Shown here: one piece after another, positions 33,601 to 41,841 of the stretch
Layout: each line of letters starts with the position of its first letter
Numbering within the stretch: position 1 is the stretch's first letter
NCBI GenBank assembly: GCA_050330855.1
Contig: JBHJNL010000057.1
Coordinates: forward strand, 1-64,000
Direction: 5' to 3'
Source of the DNA: RCC1774 sp050330855
Lineage (GTDB): Bacteria; Cyanobacteriota; Cyanobacteriia; Thermosynechococcales; Thermosynechococcaceae
Length of the DNA stretch: 64,000 nucleotides
Notes under the pieces: model-generated
What the model saw: the letters and a program-made list of their open reading frames with translations, nothing else
Databases searched by the model: none
What the model was told of the DNA's origin: nothing
Program-made: the position numbers and the translations under genes

Positions 33601-33637
33601 AAAAAGGGTTCCAGTCGTATTGGCTGGAACCCTTTTT
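33601..33637. terminator. Bidirectional terminator between convergent genes
   Basis: Arms aaaaagggttccag (33601-33614) and ctggaaccctttt (from 33624) give a 14-bp stem with a nine-base loop and A/T runs on both sides. It serves the charged protein gene on the left and the DUF456 gene on the right. Confidence 0.93.
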
Positions 33638-33648
33638 ATAAAATGCAG

Positions 33649-34308
33649 CTAGACAGGCCAAGTGGTGACTAAAAATACGATGACGGTGGCGATCGCAAGT
33701 AAGCCCTGAATCAGATTACCAATCAAAGAACTGACCACAACACCTAAAGCAGCTTTCAGTGCCTGTATGGGCTGACGCCGATGCAGCAGTTCACCAATAA
33801 ATGCCCCCAGAAAAGGACCAATCAGCAGTCCTAAAATGGGTCCACCGACGGGAAGGGCTGGCAGCAAGCCCAAAACACCAGCCACTAAGCCAACAATGGC
33901 TCCAATTTGTCCCCAGCGACTGGCTCCAGCCTTTTTTGCGCCCCAGAACGTCGCCAGGAAATCGACGCCGATACCGAGCAGAAGCACTGCGATCGCAACG
34001 CCTAAAGAAATCGCCACCGTACCAAAGCCCTTGATCAATCCCCACACAAGAATCGCGACGGCAATCAGGCCGACACCGGGTACCGCTGGCACCACAGACC
34101 CAATCACGCCTGCCACCATCACCACCACCAGTAGCCAGTAAATGATAATGGTGTCGTTTTGTAGCGAGGCGAACCAATCGGCACTTTGTGCCTGTAGGGC
34201 CGTCACCCAATCGATGATGTGAGTTTGCAATGCAACGTACCAGCTCACAAGATTAGAGCGAAACGCCGTGATCCAGTTGGGTGCTTTGAGAGCAAAGGTT
34301 ACATCCAC
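33649..34308 (-). CDS. DUF456 membrane protein
   Basis: The 219-residue protein has a hydrophilic/amphipathic start of about 55 residues, then several helices with Gly-rich motifs: VMVAGVIGSVVPAVPGVGLIAVAILVWGLIKGF, LGIGVDFLATFWGAKKAGASRWGQIGAIVGLVAGVLGLLPALPVGGPILGLLIGPFLGAFIGEL. These are diagnostic of DUF456, function unknown. It starts five bases after the stop of ccbB on the same strand, so the two form an operon. Confidence 0.87.
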   Translation of the reverse strand: MDVTFALKAPNWITAFRSNLVSWYVALQTHIIDWVTALQAQSADWFASLQNDTIIIYWLLVVVMVAGVIGSVVPAVPGVGLIAVAILVWGLIKGFGTVAISLGVAIAVLLLGIGVDFLATFWGAKKAGASRWGQIGAIVGLVAGVLGLLPALPVGGPILGLLIGPFLGAFIGELLHRRQPIQALKAALGVVVSSLIGNLIQGLLAIATVIVFLVTTWPV

Positions 34309-34313
34309 TGAGG

Positions 34314-34982
34314 TTATCCTGATATTTCGAGGGCTGAACGAGGTTGTTGGCTAAGGGTGTGGTCGAGTTTGTTTGCGATCGCATCAATCCAAGCTTCATC
34401 TTGGCGGGTATAGCTGCGCGGCGCATTGGCTCCCAAGATCAAAACCCCATCTGAGCTGATGGGCTGACAGATGACACCTTGGGTATTTTCGGGCAGATAG
34501 TCAAATTCCACCCCACCGGGATACAGCTTTAAGGCCACTAGATACACCGGCTTCTGCAGGTCTAGAACCCGCTGAACAATGGCACCCGGCTTCACCTTCG
34601 CCTCCGGTCCTAACACTCCCCGCCGCAGAATGGTTTCGCCTCGGTAGTAAATCACCAGTGACCTTGTCACTGTATTGGTCAGCAGAATATGAGAGGCCCA
34701 GGCCAGTTCTGTTTTGACGGCTTCGGGCAATGCCGCATCTAACTCAAACCCAGCTTCACCGTCTAGCTCAACGGCATCAGGGGCGATGGACTGAACTTGC
34801 CGCCACAGCAACCCCACAAGAATTAAAACAGCACAGACAATCACACCGAGGGCATCTGAACGAGACTGTGAGTTGAGCAGTTCAGGGGTGAATAGTCGAT
34901 TGAGCAGTAGAAGACATTCCCCTAAGCCCCCCACCACAATGGGCAGCAGTCGAAGTACTTTGTTGGGGTCGGATTGAGCCAT
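34314..34982 (-). CDS. ccbB: Cofactor assembly of complex C subunit B (DUF2930)
   Basis: The 222-residue product has two N-terminal helices (LRLLPIVVGGLGECLLLLNRLF and ALGVIVCAVLILVGLLW) and a soluble GAF-like domain (SHILLTNTVTRSLVIYYRGETILRRGVL...GVICQPISSDGVLILGANAPRSYTRQDEAWIDAIANKLD). This is the CCB2/CCB4-related family that attaches the unusual covalent heme c(i) to cytochrome b6 of the b6f complex. It acts in the thylakoid membrane and is restricted to oxygenic phototrophs. Confidence 0.85.
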   Translation of the reverse strand: MAQSDPNKVLRLLPIVVGGLGECLLLLNRLFTPELLNSQSRSDALGVIVCAVLILVGLLWRQVQSIAPDAVELDGEAGFELDAALPEAVKTELAWASHILLTNTVTRSLVIYYRGETILRRGVLGPEAKVKPGAIVQRVLDLQKPVYLVALKLYPGGVEFDYLPENTQGVICQPISSDGVLILGANAPRSYTRQDEAWIDAIANKLDHTLSQQPRSALEISG

Positions 34983-35146
34983 CCGTGACGGGTCCAGAGT
35001 ATAACGCTGTCTTTATAGTAATCTGCAGCCTGGGTTAGAGGTACCGCTTCTGGCCCATCCTGTAGCGGAGATCATTCTTAAGAGGGTAATGTGCGATCGC
35101 AAGACTTCTAAAAGCTTTCCTGAATGGATAATTGCGGCAATATCCT

Positions 35147-36103
35147 CTACGGCTTACGGGCGAGGATCGTGCGATGGCGAGGATCACTAGCCACCGTTGC
35201 CAGATGCTCAAAGCCAACCTCTTGCAGCGCAGCTTCCACATCAAAGGTGTAGTAGTCATCACTCCAGGGTTCTGTGCTTTTCATGAGCGTAAATAGAGCC
35301 GGAGGCAGATTTTGAATCACGTCAGACTTGGGATTATTATCGACAATAGCAATGCATCCCCTCGGCCTGAGAATGCGAAGCACCTCTACAAAAATTTCTC
35401 GCGTTGCCGCACGGGGCAGCTCATGAATCACGAACTGAAGCGTTACCAAATCAAAGGATTGCTCTGCGAAGCCAGTTTCTTCCGCCTTCGCATGTTTCCA
35501 TTGAGAAATTTCGCCCTGCGAATCACGTAGCTTCGCCACGCTGAGCATATAGGGAGACAAATCTAATCCAATTGTCTCCACAGTCTCTTGAGCTTGCTGA
35601 TAAAAACGATGAAGAGGTAACGTCGATAGACCCACTGAACATCCTATATCGAGAATGCTCTGGACTGCCTTGGGGCCATACTCTGCAAGCACCTGATGAA
35701 AACTAGATCGCAATCGGTCTTGGGCGACTTGCCAGGTGAGTTCATCCTGCGGCCAGACTCGAAGGGCCATAGAGTATGTGGCTGATTCCGCTTCAAAGGC
35801 GGCAGGCCAGCATAGATTACCTTCGGCATAGGCATGGAAAGGGACTTGGTAATAGTCAGGGTAGGTAACGGGTTGCTGAACCTGATCAAGCAGAGATTGA
35901 ACGCCCGATGCCTCTAGCGCTTGATAGCTTTTACGCCAAGGAATACCGTGCGTCTCAGCCGTCTTAATCAGCACCCGGCGAGCCTGCTGCTTCATGACGG
36001 CATAGATGGGTTTGGTCTGAATAAGAAGGTTGACAAATTTTGAAAGCCAATCTTCGCCAGCCCAATCTGGCTTCACTTTATTGGTTGTTGGCGTGTCTAG
36101 CAT
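35147..36103 (-). CDS. SAM-dependent class I methyltransferase
   Basis: The 318-residue product has an N-terminal helical region of about 140 residues and a methyltransferase domain. Its SAM motif is SILDIGCSVGLSTLPLHRFY (about 160-180), then IGLDLSPYMLSVAKLR (motif II acidic residue), FDLVTLQFVIHELPRAATREIFVEVLRILRPRGCIAIVDNNPKS. It looks like the small-molecule/UbiE-like group; the substrate is unknown. It is monocistronic. Confidence 0.87.
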   Translation of the reverse strand: MLDTPTTNKVKPDWAGEDWLSKFVNLLIQTKPIYAVMKQQARRVLIKTAETHGIPWRKSYQALEASGVQSLLDQVQQPVTYPDYYQVPFHAYAEGNLCWPAAFEAESATYSMALRVWPQDELTWQVAQDRLRSSFHQVLAEYGPKAVQSILDIGCSVGLSTLPLHRFYQQAQETVETIGLDLSPYMLSVAKLRDSQGEISQWKHAKAEETGFAEQSFDLVTLQFVIHELPRAATREIFVEVLRILRPRGCIAIVDNNPKSDVIQNLPPALFTLMKSTEPWSDDYYTFDVEAALQEVGFEHLATVASDPRHRTILARKP

Positions 36104-36244
36104 ACGCTCAAGTCAGCTCTGAAATTACAGCAAAACTGTTCTCTATCTTAATCGGTTTTGAGTCTGCCCCCACCCATAGAGACTGATCACGGGTGTACGA
36201 AAAAAGCGCGGGACGCTTGCACTAAAGTGCCAAAGCCGTTGCAC

Positions 36245-36456
36245 GGCCCCCGGCCCCCAACACTTTGGGGGGAGAGTCTTGACACGTTTCAGTCATGGGC
36301 GCAACGAGCAAACAGGGACGTTCACAATCCAACCATTGTCACTGGTATCTCAGTGACAATGGAGCCTGTACTCCGGTGAGTTTTGACTAGGGTGCGTGTC
36401 CAAGCAGCAAAACATAAAAGCGTTCTCCCCCCAATTTTGGGGGGCTGGGGGGGGCC
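36245..36456. repeat. MITE-like pair of C/G-run inverted repeats
   Basis: The left end (36245-36277: ggcccccggcccccaacac followed by tttggggggagagt) and the reverse complement of the right end (36422-36456: ggccccccccagcccccc then aaaattggggggagaac) align over about 34 bases. They flank some 145 bases with no open frame. Each arm is itself palindromic (C-run, short A/T core, G-run). It could be a non-autonomous mobile element or two copies of one dispersed repeat in opposite orientation. Confidence 0.6.
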
Positions 36457-36601
36457 AACGCAGAAGCGTTTGCAGATTTATGCAAGCGAACCATTTACTG
36501 GAGGGCGCACTTTTTTTCGTTCACCCGACTGATTACAGACTTTGGCCCTGATCAGCCCTAAATCTTGCACAACAGCACCCCCTCAAGACCTCAGCGTAAT
36601 A

Positions 36602-36621
36602 TCAACACAAATTTGTGTTGA
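36602..36621. promoter_or_regulatory. Perfect 20-bp palindrome over the -35 region
   Basis: tcaacacaaatttgtgttga is its own reverse complement. It overlaps the TTGACA hexamer at 36618-36623, so a protein bound here would block the promoter. No known regulator consensus comes to mind. Confidence 0.6.
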
Positions 36622-36657
36622 CAGAGTACTTTCGTACTGATAAAGTACGCATGTACT
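36618..36657 (+). promoter_or_regulatory. Promoter covered by two LexA-type boxes
   Basis: TTGACA (36618-36623), a 17-base spacer and TAAAGT (36641-36646) form a promoter. AGTAC-tttc-GTACT (36625-36638) fills the spacer and AGTAC-gcat-GTACT (36644-36657) covers the -10 and start region. The published cyanobacterial LexA consensus is RGTACNNNDGTWCB: the second box fits fully and the first differs at one position (C for D). The boxes are 19 bases apart centre to centre, about two helix turns, suited to cooperative binding. They lead into the gene at 36697. Confidence 0.65.
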
Positions 36658-36696
36658 AATTTTTAGCCAAAGATTCAACATGACGGAGACATAATC

Positions 36697-37128
36697 ATGC
36701 AGGCCAGTATTGCACAGCAACAAACCCCTCAAGACTATGTATGTGCCAAGATCAATCACGTCTATCACCGCAACCGACAATTGCACCTCGCCAAGCGGCA
36801 GCAGGTTGCGCTGCGACATCGGCGGCGACTGGTTCGAGCAAGGGCACTATTTCGTCAAGCATTAGATAAAGCACTGCCGTCCAAAACACAGAGCGGCTTA
36901 GGTATCGTCATTAGCCTTGACGATCGCTACTTGGCAAGACCTGGATTTGTCGCCCACTTTGAATTTGAAGGGAAGCGCTGGCTCTTGGCCTGTCAGCGTC
37001 AATCTTGGCAATGCGAATGGTTTTTTAAGCATGAAGACCAGATCTCTGTGACGCGATGCAGCAGTCAAGATCTTGAGGTTGAGCTGTGCTATGCATTGGG
37101 GCAGTTCCGTCACAGTCAGGCGGCCTAG
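36697..37128 (+). CDS. Unknown 143-residue basic protein behind LexA-type operator
   Basis: I do not recognise this protein. The first 65 residues are strongly basic and helical (VYHRNRQLHLAKRQQVALRHRRRLVRARALFRQALDKAL). The second half looks beta-rich with aromatic residues (GLGIVISLDDRYLARPGFVAHFEFEGKRWLLACQRQSWQCEWFFKHEDQISVTRC) and three cysteines without a metal-site spacing. The basic half could bind nucleic acid. Its promoter carries two LexA-type boxes and a 20-bp palindrome, so damage or stress control is likely. It lies 61 bases before the DUF427 gene on the same strand. Confidence 0.7.
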   Translation: MQASIAQQQTPQDYVCAKINHVYHRNRQLHLAKRQQVALRHRRRLVRARALFRQALDKALPSKTQSGLGIVISLDDRYLARPGFVAHFEFEGKRWLLACQRQSWQCEWFFKHEDQISVTRCSSQDLEVELCYALGQFRHSQAA

Positions 37129-37189
37129 AGAATCTTTTGGCTTCTGTTTGTATCATTTAAGGGCGATGCTATTGAGGAAAGAGGAGCCT

Positions 37190-37684
37190 ATGCCCGCTGC
37201 CCGTATTGAACCCGGCCCAGGTCAAGAATCGGTTTGGGGCTATCCACGTCCGCCGCGCTTAGAAGCGTCTGACAAGCATATTCAGGTGAACTTTAATGGT
37301 GTGATCATTGCAGATACTCGCTGCGCCAAGCGGGTTTTAGAAACGAGTCATCCGCCGGTTTACTATCTTCCGCTAGAAGATATGCAGCAGCAGTATCTGC
37401 AGCAGACGAGTCGCTCGACTTTTTGTGAATGGAAGGGATCGGCGTCTTATTACACGATTGCGGTGGGCGATCGCACGGCTGAAAATGCTGCCTGGTTTTA
37501 TCCCAATCCCACAGAAACCTTTGCAGATATTCAAAACTATGTGGCGGTCTATCCCAGCCGCATGGATGTTTGCTATGTCGATGGTGAAATAGTTCAGTCT
37601 CAACCTGGAGACTTCTATGGTGGCTGGATTACCCAAGATATTGTGGGTCCATTTAAGGGCGGGATGGGGACTTGGGGGTGGTAG
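37190..37684 (+). CDS. DUF427 domain protein
   Basis: From ATG 37190 (gaggag just upstream) the product is 164 residues. DUF427 motifs are clear: VNFNGVIIADTRCAKRVLETSHPPVYYLPLEDM, FCEWKGSASYYTI, ENAAWFYPNPTETFADIQNYVAVYPSRMDVCYVDGEIV. The fold is a beta barrel of unknown enzymatic role, present in many bacteria and fungi. The longer frame from 37073 overlaps the previous gene and is not supported. It may share the LexA-type promoter with the upstream gene, 61 bases away. Confidence 0.88.
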   Translation: MPAARIEPGPGQESVWGYPRPPRLEASDKHIQVNFNGVIIADTRCAKRVLETSHPPVYYLPLEDMQQQYLQQTSRSTFCEWKGSASYYTIAVGDRTAENAAWFYPNPTETFADIQNYVAVYPSRMDVCYVDGEIVQSQPGDFYGGWITQDIVGPFKGGMGTWGW

Positions 37685-37711
37685 TCCGGTGGACCCGTTA
37701 GTCTGATGATT

Positions 37712-38482
37712 CTATTCAGCGTCAGGCAGATGGTTGGGGTCGATGCCTTGCGATCGCAAAAATGCTTCTAGCCGTTCCTGTTGTTGTTCCGCTTGTTCTG
37801 CTCGTTGCTGAGCTTTCTCTGTTTGTTTCTGAGCTTGTTCTGCTCGTTGCTGAGCTTGCTGAGCCTGCTGTTCAGCCTGTTCCTCTGGTAGTGGAATCAG
37901 TTGCCCCTCCGCCGTAAACAATCGCAATTGTTCTGCATGGATACCCAGATAAAGCCCCAATTGCCCACTCCATAGCCGCCCGTCGGTAGCAGGAATAGTC
38001 TCATATTTGCCATCTACTAGATGAAATCCGGCAAACTCCATCGTCTGCGGATGAAACCAGAAGTAATCAGGCACGCGCCATACGTCTTGGTAGAGATCTT
38101 TCTTTTTACCTTTATCCACCGCTGCTGTGGAGCTAGAGAGCAACTCAATGACAATGTTGGGGTATTTGCCGCCTTCTTCCCAGATCGCCCAACTACGACG
38201 CTTCCTCTTTTCGGCTCCTAGCACGACGAAAATATCTGGCCCGACAAAATCTCGTTTCTTGAGCTGTTGCTCGTTGTAGTACACCGTCAGGTTACCAGAG
38301 ATATAGAAGTCTGAGCGATCTTGCCACCAGAATTCTAGCAATCGAATCAGCAAATCAATTTGGCAACGGTGAAAATCAGTTTCCAATTGCGGCTCGTCAC
38401 TGTATAGATTGGTGGGCAACTTTAGCTCGTCAGGAATATCTTCGCTGACGGATGGATGAGGATTGGCATCCAGACGAACCAT
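37712..38482 (-). CDS. Uma2-family protein with C-terminal glutamine-rich coiled coil
   Basis: The 256-residue product has an intact Uma2/DUF820 domain in the first about 190 residues (RDFVGPDIFVVLGAEKRKRRSWAIWEEGGKYPNIVIELLSSSTAAVDKGKKKDLYQDVWRVPDYFWFHP), with the D...E-L core. A repetitive coiled coil follows (EEQAEQQAQQAQQRAEQAQKQTEKAQQRAEQAEQQQERLEAFLRSQGIDP). This two-part form is common in cyanobacterial Uma2 families. Function is not known; the fold is that of PD-(D/E)XK nucleases. Confidence 0.88.
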   Translation of the reverse strand: MVRLDANPHPSVSEDIPDELKLPTNLYSDEPQLETDFHRCQIDLLIRLLEFWWQDRSDFYISGNLTVYYNEQQLKKRDFVGPDIFVVLGAEKRKRRSWAIWEEGGKYPNIVIELLSSSTAAVDKGKKKDLYQDVWRVPDYFWFHPQTMEFAGFHLVDGKYETIPATDGRLWSGQLGLYLGIHAEQLRLFTAEGQLIPLPEEQAEQQAQQAQQRAEQAQKQTEKAQQRAEQAEQQQERLEAFLRSQGIDPNHLPDAE

Positions 38483-38721
38483 TGCAGACGCTCCGGTAAA
38501 ACTCTTTTAGTATAGACCAGGCTAAAGTGCTCTCCTGTCCTGAAGCGACGTCTATCGATGTCTGAACCCTCAAGGATATTTTTGAAATATCTACGCTAGT
38601 ATCTGGTTTTGGTAAGGAAGTGTATGGTAACCCTTCAGGGGACAGTTAAAATTTTGAGTCATTTCGTTCTCCAAATTCGCTACAGTTTAAGCCATTAGAA
38701 CAGTTCCACCGTTAGAAGGAT

Positions 38722-39309
38722 TTGAGCAACCTATTGAGAAAATTGGAGCTACATGCAGTGAATAACGACCCAATAGTATGGATAGTTATGGGTATATCTG
38801 GATCGGGTAAAACGACTGTTGGTCGGCGCTTAGCCCAGAAGCTAGAGTGCGACTTTCTAGAAGGTGATAGACGGCACCCCCTCTCGAACATTCTCAAAAT
38901 GATTTCGCAGCAGCCTCTACAAGAAGAAGATCGCCTTCCGTGGCTTTTGGAAATAGAGGCTGACATTCAACAAGCAATAGATCGAAATCGGGAGACTGTA
39001 ATAACTTGCTCTGCTCTCAAAGCATCCCACAGAAAACAACTCGTATCTTTGGGAAGCGTTCAATTAGTATGGCTAGATGTATCTATCTTATTACTAAAGA
39101 AAAGACTGGGCGAAAGACGAAATCACTACATGAAACTCGAAATGCTTGATAGCCAAATAGCTACATTTGAAGCAATTGGCCTAGAAGAAGATGTAATGAC
39201 TATTGATGGCGCTTTTCCGATTGATGCTGTCATGAGTGAATTAATGACAAAAGCAGCTCAGAAATTTCCAAGTATAAAAGAATCTTGGTGGGAGAGATGG
39301 ACTCAGTGA
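38722..39309 (+). CDS. Gluconokinase-like P-loop kinase
   Basis: The 195-residue product has WIVMGISGSGKTTVGRRLAQKLECDFLEGDRRHPLSNILKM, the GntK P-loop and gluconate-contact signature, then QQPLQEEDRLPWLLEIEADIQQAI, TCSALKASHRKQL and WLDVSILLLKKRLGERRNHYM (lid). It would make 6-phosphogluconate from gluconate and ATP. The start is uncertain: TTG 38722 or GTG 38758. Base composition is visibly more A+T-rich than its neighbours, with many AT-ending codons, which hints at acquisition. Confidence 0.82.
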   Translation: MSNLLRKLELHAVNNDPIVWIVMGISGSGKTTVGRRLAQKLECDFLEGDRRHPLSNILKMISQQPLQEEDRLPWLLEIEADIQQAIDRNRETVITCSALKASHRKQLVSLGSVQLVWLDVSILLLKKRLGERRNHYMKLEMLDSQIATFEAIGLEEDVMTIDGAFPIDAVMSELMTKAAQKFPSIKESWWERWTQ

Positions 39310-39356
39310 AAACCTTACATGAGTAAACGGCAGAGCAACGGTAAAGGGTTAAAAAT

Positions 39357-40970
39357 TCACTGTCTATCCTCAAGATTAGTCGGTTCCACCACAATCACCG
39401 GAATCGAACTGGTCTCCAAGATAGATTGAGAGACAGAACCCACCACAAGTTTCTTGAATGCCTGATGCCCGCGTTTGCCGATCACAATATCGTCAACGCT
39501 ATACTGCTGCGCCGCCTGCACGATCGCATCTGCCACCGGACCGTCTACCATCACAAACTGATGACGAATATCTAGTAACAATCGTTGGCTAAGGCTTTGG
39601 AGAATTTTGCGCTCTTCTTCTTCATTAAGCTGTGCCACATGCAGCACAATCACCTCGCCATCGCTGCGGCGAGCTAAGTCCGCAACCTTGGTCAAAACCT
39701 GAGCGGCTAGGGACGAGGTATCAACCGCAGCCATCAGAAGAGGACGGGACTGAACGGCTACTTTAGTGGGATCCACCGGATCTTGTGACAGAAGTTTGGG
39801 GGCAAAGGTGGGGATGGCCCAAGCTCCGAAAGGGGCCGTGGTGAGGATGGAAAGGGCTGCGATCGCCAAGATAATCTCTCCTCCCTCAACCCCCTGACTG
39901 AGTGGAACTGCCCCGATGGCTGCCTGCACCGTTGCCTTCGCAGAATTTCCAGGTAATAGAAATAATCGCTCTCTCAGGGTCCAGTTACTGCCTAGAGTGG
40001 AGAGGTACCAGCCCATCGAACGTCCCACTATTAATCCCACCGCTAACAGCAACAATCCTGGCAACAGCGTATTCTCTAGCGCTCGAATTTGAATGCTGGC
40101 TCCCATCAATACAAATAGAACAATTTCAGCAATACTCCAGAGGTTGTTGAATTCCAGTCGCAGACGACGTGCTAACGGCGGATCTAACTCAATTAAGAAA
40201 AAGCCCAGGGCCATTGCGGCCAAATAACCTGAGAAGTAAGGGAACTGCTGTGCCATCAACACCATCAGCAGCGCAACACTGGCGGTAATCAGTAAGTCAT
40301 GAACTGCGGTCTGACTCCAATTTTGCCGCACCAAGAGCCTAATAAGTAGCCGAGCCGCTAAATATCCCAGCAGAATACCGAAGGTGATTTGTGCGATCGC
40401 CTGCACCGGAATCAACCAAACTGCTCCGACTCCGCTCCCTTGGGTTAGCATTGCCATCAGCAAACTAAACACCAGCAATATCAGCACATCAGAGAGGGCG
40501 CTACCGGTCAAAATTGCATCAGGAATACCCTTAGCCACGCCATAGCCCAGACTCTTGAGCCGCAACATACCGGGCACAATCACGGCAGGGGATTCAGCCC
40601 CAACGATGCAGCCCAGCAGTAGGCCCGTGATCCAGTCAAACTGAAACAGCACCATCGCCAAGATCATGACCACAATGGCTTCAGCGATGGCGGGTAGAAA
40701 TCCGAGGCGGAGGGCGACGGTTCCCTGCTGCTGTAGCTTTTCACGATCTAGACCCAAGCCTGCCCGCATCAAGATCACCATCACAGCAACGGTGCGGAGA
40801 TCGTCGGCACCGTCTAGAACGCTTGTATCAATTACGTTTCCTAGCTCTGGTCCGAGTCCAATACCCACTAAGATCATGCCGATGAGCGGGGGCGCACCGA
40901 TCCGCCGAGCCAGTTGCCCTCCGAAAAATCCTGCTAGCAAAATCCAGATAGCGCTGCCTAGCATGAGCAT
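39357..40970 (-). CDS. CPA-family Na+/H+ antiporter with C-terminal universal stress domain
   Basis: The 537-residue protein has about 12-13 membrane helices in residues 1-390 (IWILLAGFFGGQLARRIGAPPLIGMILVGIGLGPELGNVI..., ESPAVIVPGMLRLKS, AKATVQAAIGAVPLSQ), typical of CPA1/Kef-like exchangers. A cytoplasmic Usp domain follows at about 410-535 (PLLMAAVDTSSLAAQVLTKVADLARRSDGEVIVLHVAQ; ATP-type motif GKRGHQAFKKLVVGSVSQSI). The fusion suggests nucleotide or stress control of cation/proton exchange in the plasma or thylakoid membrane. It is monocistronic. Confidence 0.9.
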   Translation of the reverse strand: MLMLGSAIWILLAGFFGGQLARRIGAPPLIGMILVGIGLGPELGNVIDTSVLDGADDLRTVAVMVILMRAGLGLDREKLQQQGTVALRLGFLPAIAEAIVVMILAMVLFQFDWITGLLLGCIVGAESPAVIVPGMLRLKSLGYGVAKGIPDAILTGSALSDVLILLVFSLLMAMLTQGSGVGAVWLIPVQAIAQITFGILLGYLAARLLIRLLVRQNWSQTAVHDLLITASVALLMVLMAQQFPYFSGYLAAMALGFFLIELDPPLARRLRLEFNNLWSIAEIVLFVLMGASIQIRALENTLLPGLLLLAVGLIVGRSMGWYLSTLGSNWTLRERLFLLPGNSAKATVQAAIGAVPLSQGVEGGEIILAIAALSILTTAPFGAWAIPTFAPKLLSQDPVDPTKVAVQSRPLLMAAVDTSSLAAQVLTKVADLARRSDGEVIVLHVAQLNEEEERKILQSLSQRLLLDIRHQFVMVDGPVADAIVQAAQQYSVDDIVIGKRGHQAFKKLVVGSVSQSILETSSIPVIVVEPTNLEDRQ

Positions 40971-41021
40971 TGCTCTAATATCTCTATCTGCACGGCTCTA
41001 GGGTAGAGAGAAGATCCGCTC

Positions 41022-41597
41022 TCATGCCAAGATTGAACTCAAGTCCAGCGTGAATCCTGGCAGCACCTCTTCCCCCGACAGCCGAACCGGGGATTGTAGA
41101 ATCTCGGTGTCTTGATCTAATCGATAGATTTCTACCTGTTGATCTTGAGGATTGATTAACCAACCCAAACGCACGCCATTGGCTCGGTACTCCTCCATTT
41201 TTGCCTGGAGGGTGGTGAGATTGTCCGTGGCAGACCGTAATTCCATGACAAAATCAGGGGCCAAGGGCAGAAATTTTGCTGGGTCAGGATTGAGCGTTTC
41301 TAGTCTTTCCTGTTTCACCCAAGCTGCATCAGGAGAGCGATCTGCGCCATTGGGTAGTGTAAAACCCGTGGAGGAATCAAAGCCGACGCCGAGTTTATTT
41401 TTTTCGACCCAATTCCATAGCTGACCAGAAAGACTGAAGTTCCGTTTACCCGTTTCCCATCCGGTGGGTGGCATGATGATTAATGCTCCTGCAGCCGTGC
41501 GCTCGAATTTGATATCTCGGTTGATTTGACAGAGCTGATAGAACTGTTCATCACTTAAATCAACGATAGGGTCTAGGGTAAGGGTGAGGGTGGTCAT
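41022..41597 (-). CDS. Uma2-family protein
   Basis: The 191-residue intact Uma2/DUF820 domain has FYQLCQINRDIKFERTAAGALIIMPPTGWETGKRNFSLSGQLWNWVEKNKLGVGFDSSTGFTLPNGADRSPDAAWVKQERL, and LAPDFVMELRSATDNLTTLQAKMEEYRANGVRLGWLINPQDQQVEIYR. The conserved PDAAWV and DFVMEL carry the core acidic residues. It is separated by 244 bases from a second, broken Uma2 gene on the opposite strand. Confidence 0.92.
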   Translation of the reverse strand: MTTLTLTLDPIVDLSDEQFYQLCQINRDIKFERTAAGALIIMPPTGWETGKRNFSLSGQLWNWVEKNKLGVGFDSSTGFTLPNGADRSPDAAWVKQERLETLNPDPAKFLPLAPDFVMELRSATDNLTTLQAKMEEYRANGVRLGWLINPQDQQVEIYRLDQDTEILQSPVRLSGEEVLPGFTLDLSSILA

Positions 41598-41841
41598 CAG
41601 ATCCTCGATTGCGGGCTTTTCGCTTTCTAGTGGGCAAAATATTTCTGTGTAGCCTGTGCCTCAGATTCTAGCTTGTTAGACTATCGCCGTCCTAGAGCGT
41701 TTTAATGAAGCGGCCCTACTGCTCGAACTTTTTGAAATTGAAACCCAGCCCGCATGAGCACAACCACAATGGCGATCGCTCTGAGGCTGATGCAGAAATT
41801 CTGTCTTACACTGGGGGCATCTTCATCAAGCTAGGTCACTA

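Larger units (their letters stand above)
36104..36696. other. 593-base intergenic region with inverted repeats and operator-like sites
   Basis: No gene is seen. From left to right it holds a pair of imperfect 33-35 base inverted repeats (36245-36277 and 36422-36456), a 20-bp perfect palindrome at 36602-36621 and two AGTAC-N4-GTACT boxes at 36625-36657 in front of the gene at 36697. Each is listed separately. An open frame antisense to the operators (36583-36819) is judged a shadow. Confidence 0.7.

Noticed and set aside
36625..36657. NtcA sites (GTA-N8-TAC)
   Set aside because: The spacing inside the boxes is GTA-N6-TAC, which fits the LexA box and not NtcA.
36583..36819. 78-codon minus-strand frame over the operator region
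   Set aside because: It runs antisense through the promoter and the start of the 36697 gene and has no ribosome site or family pattern.
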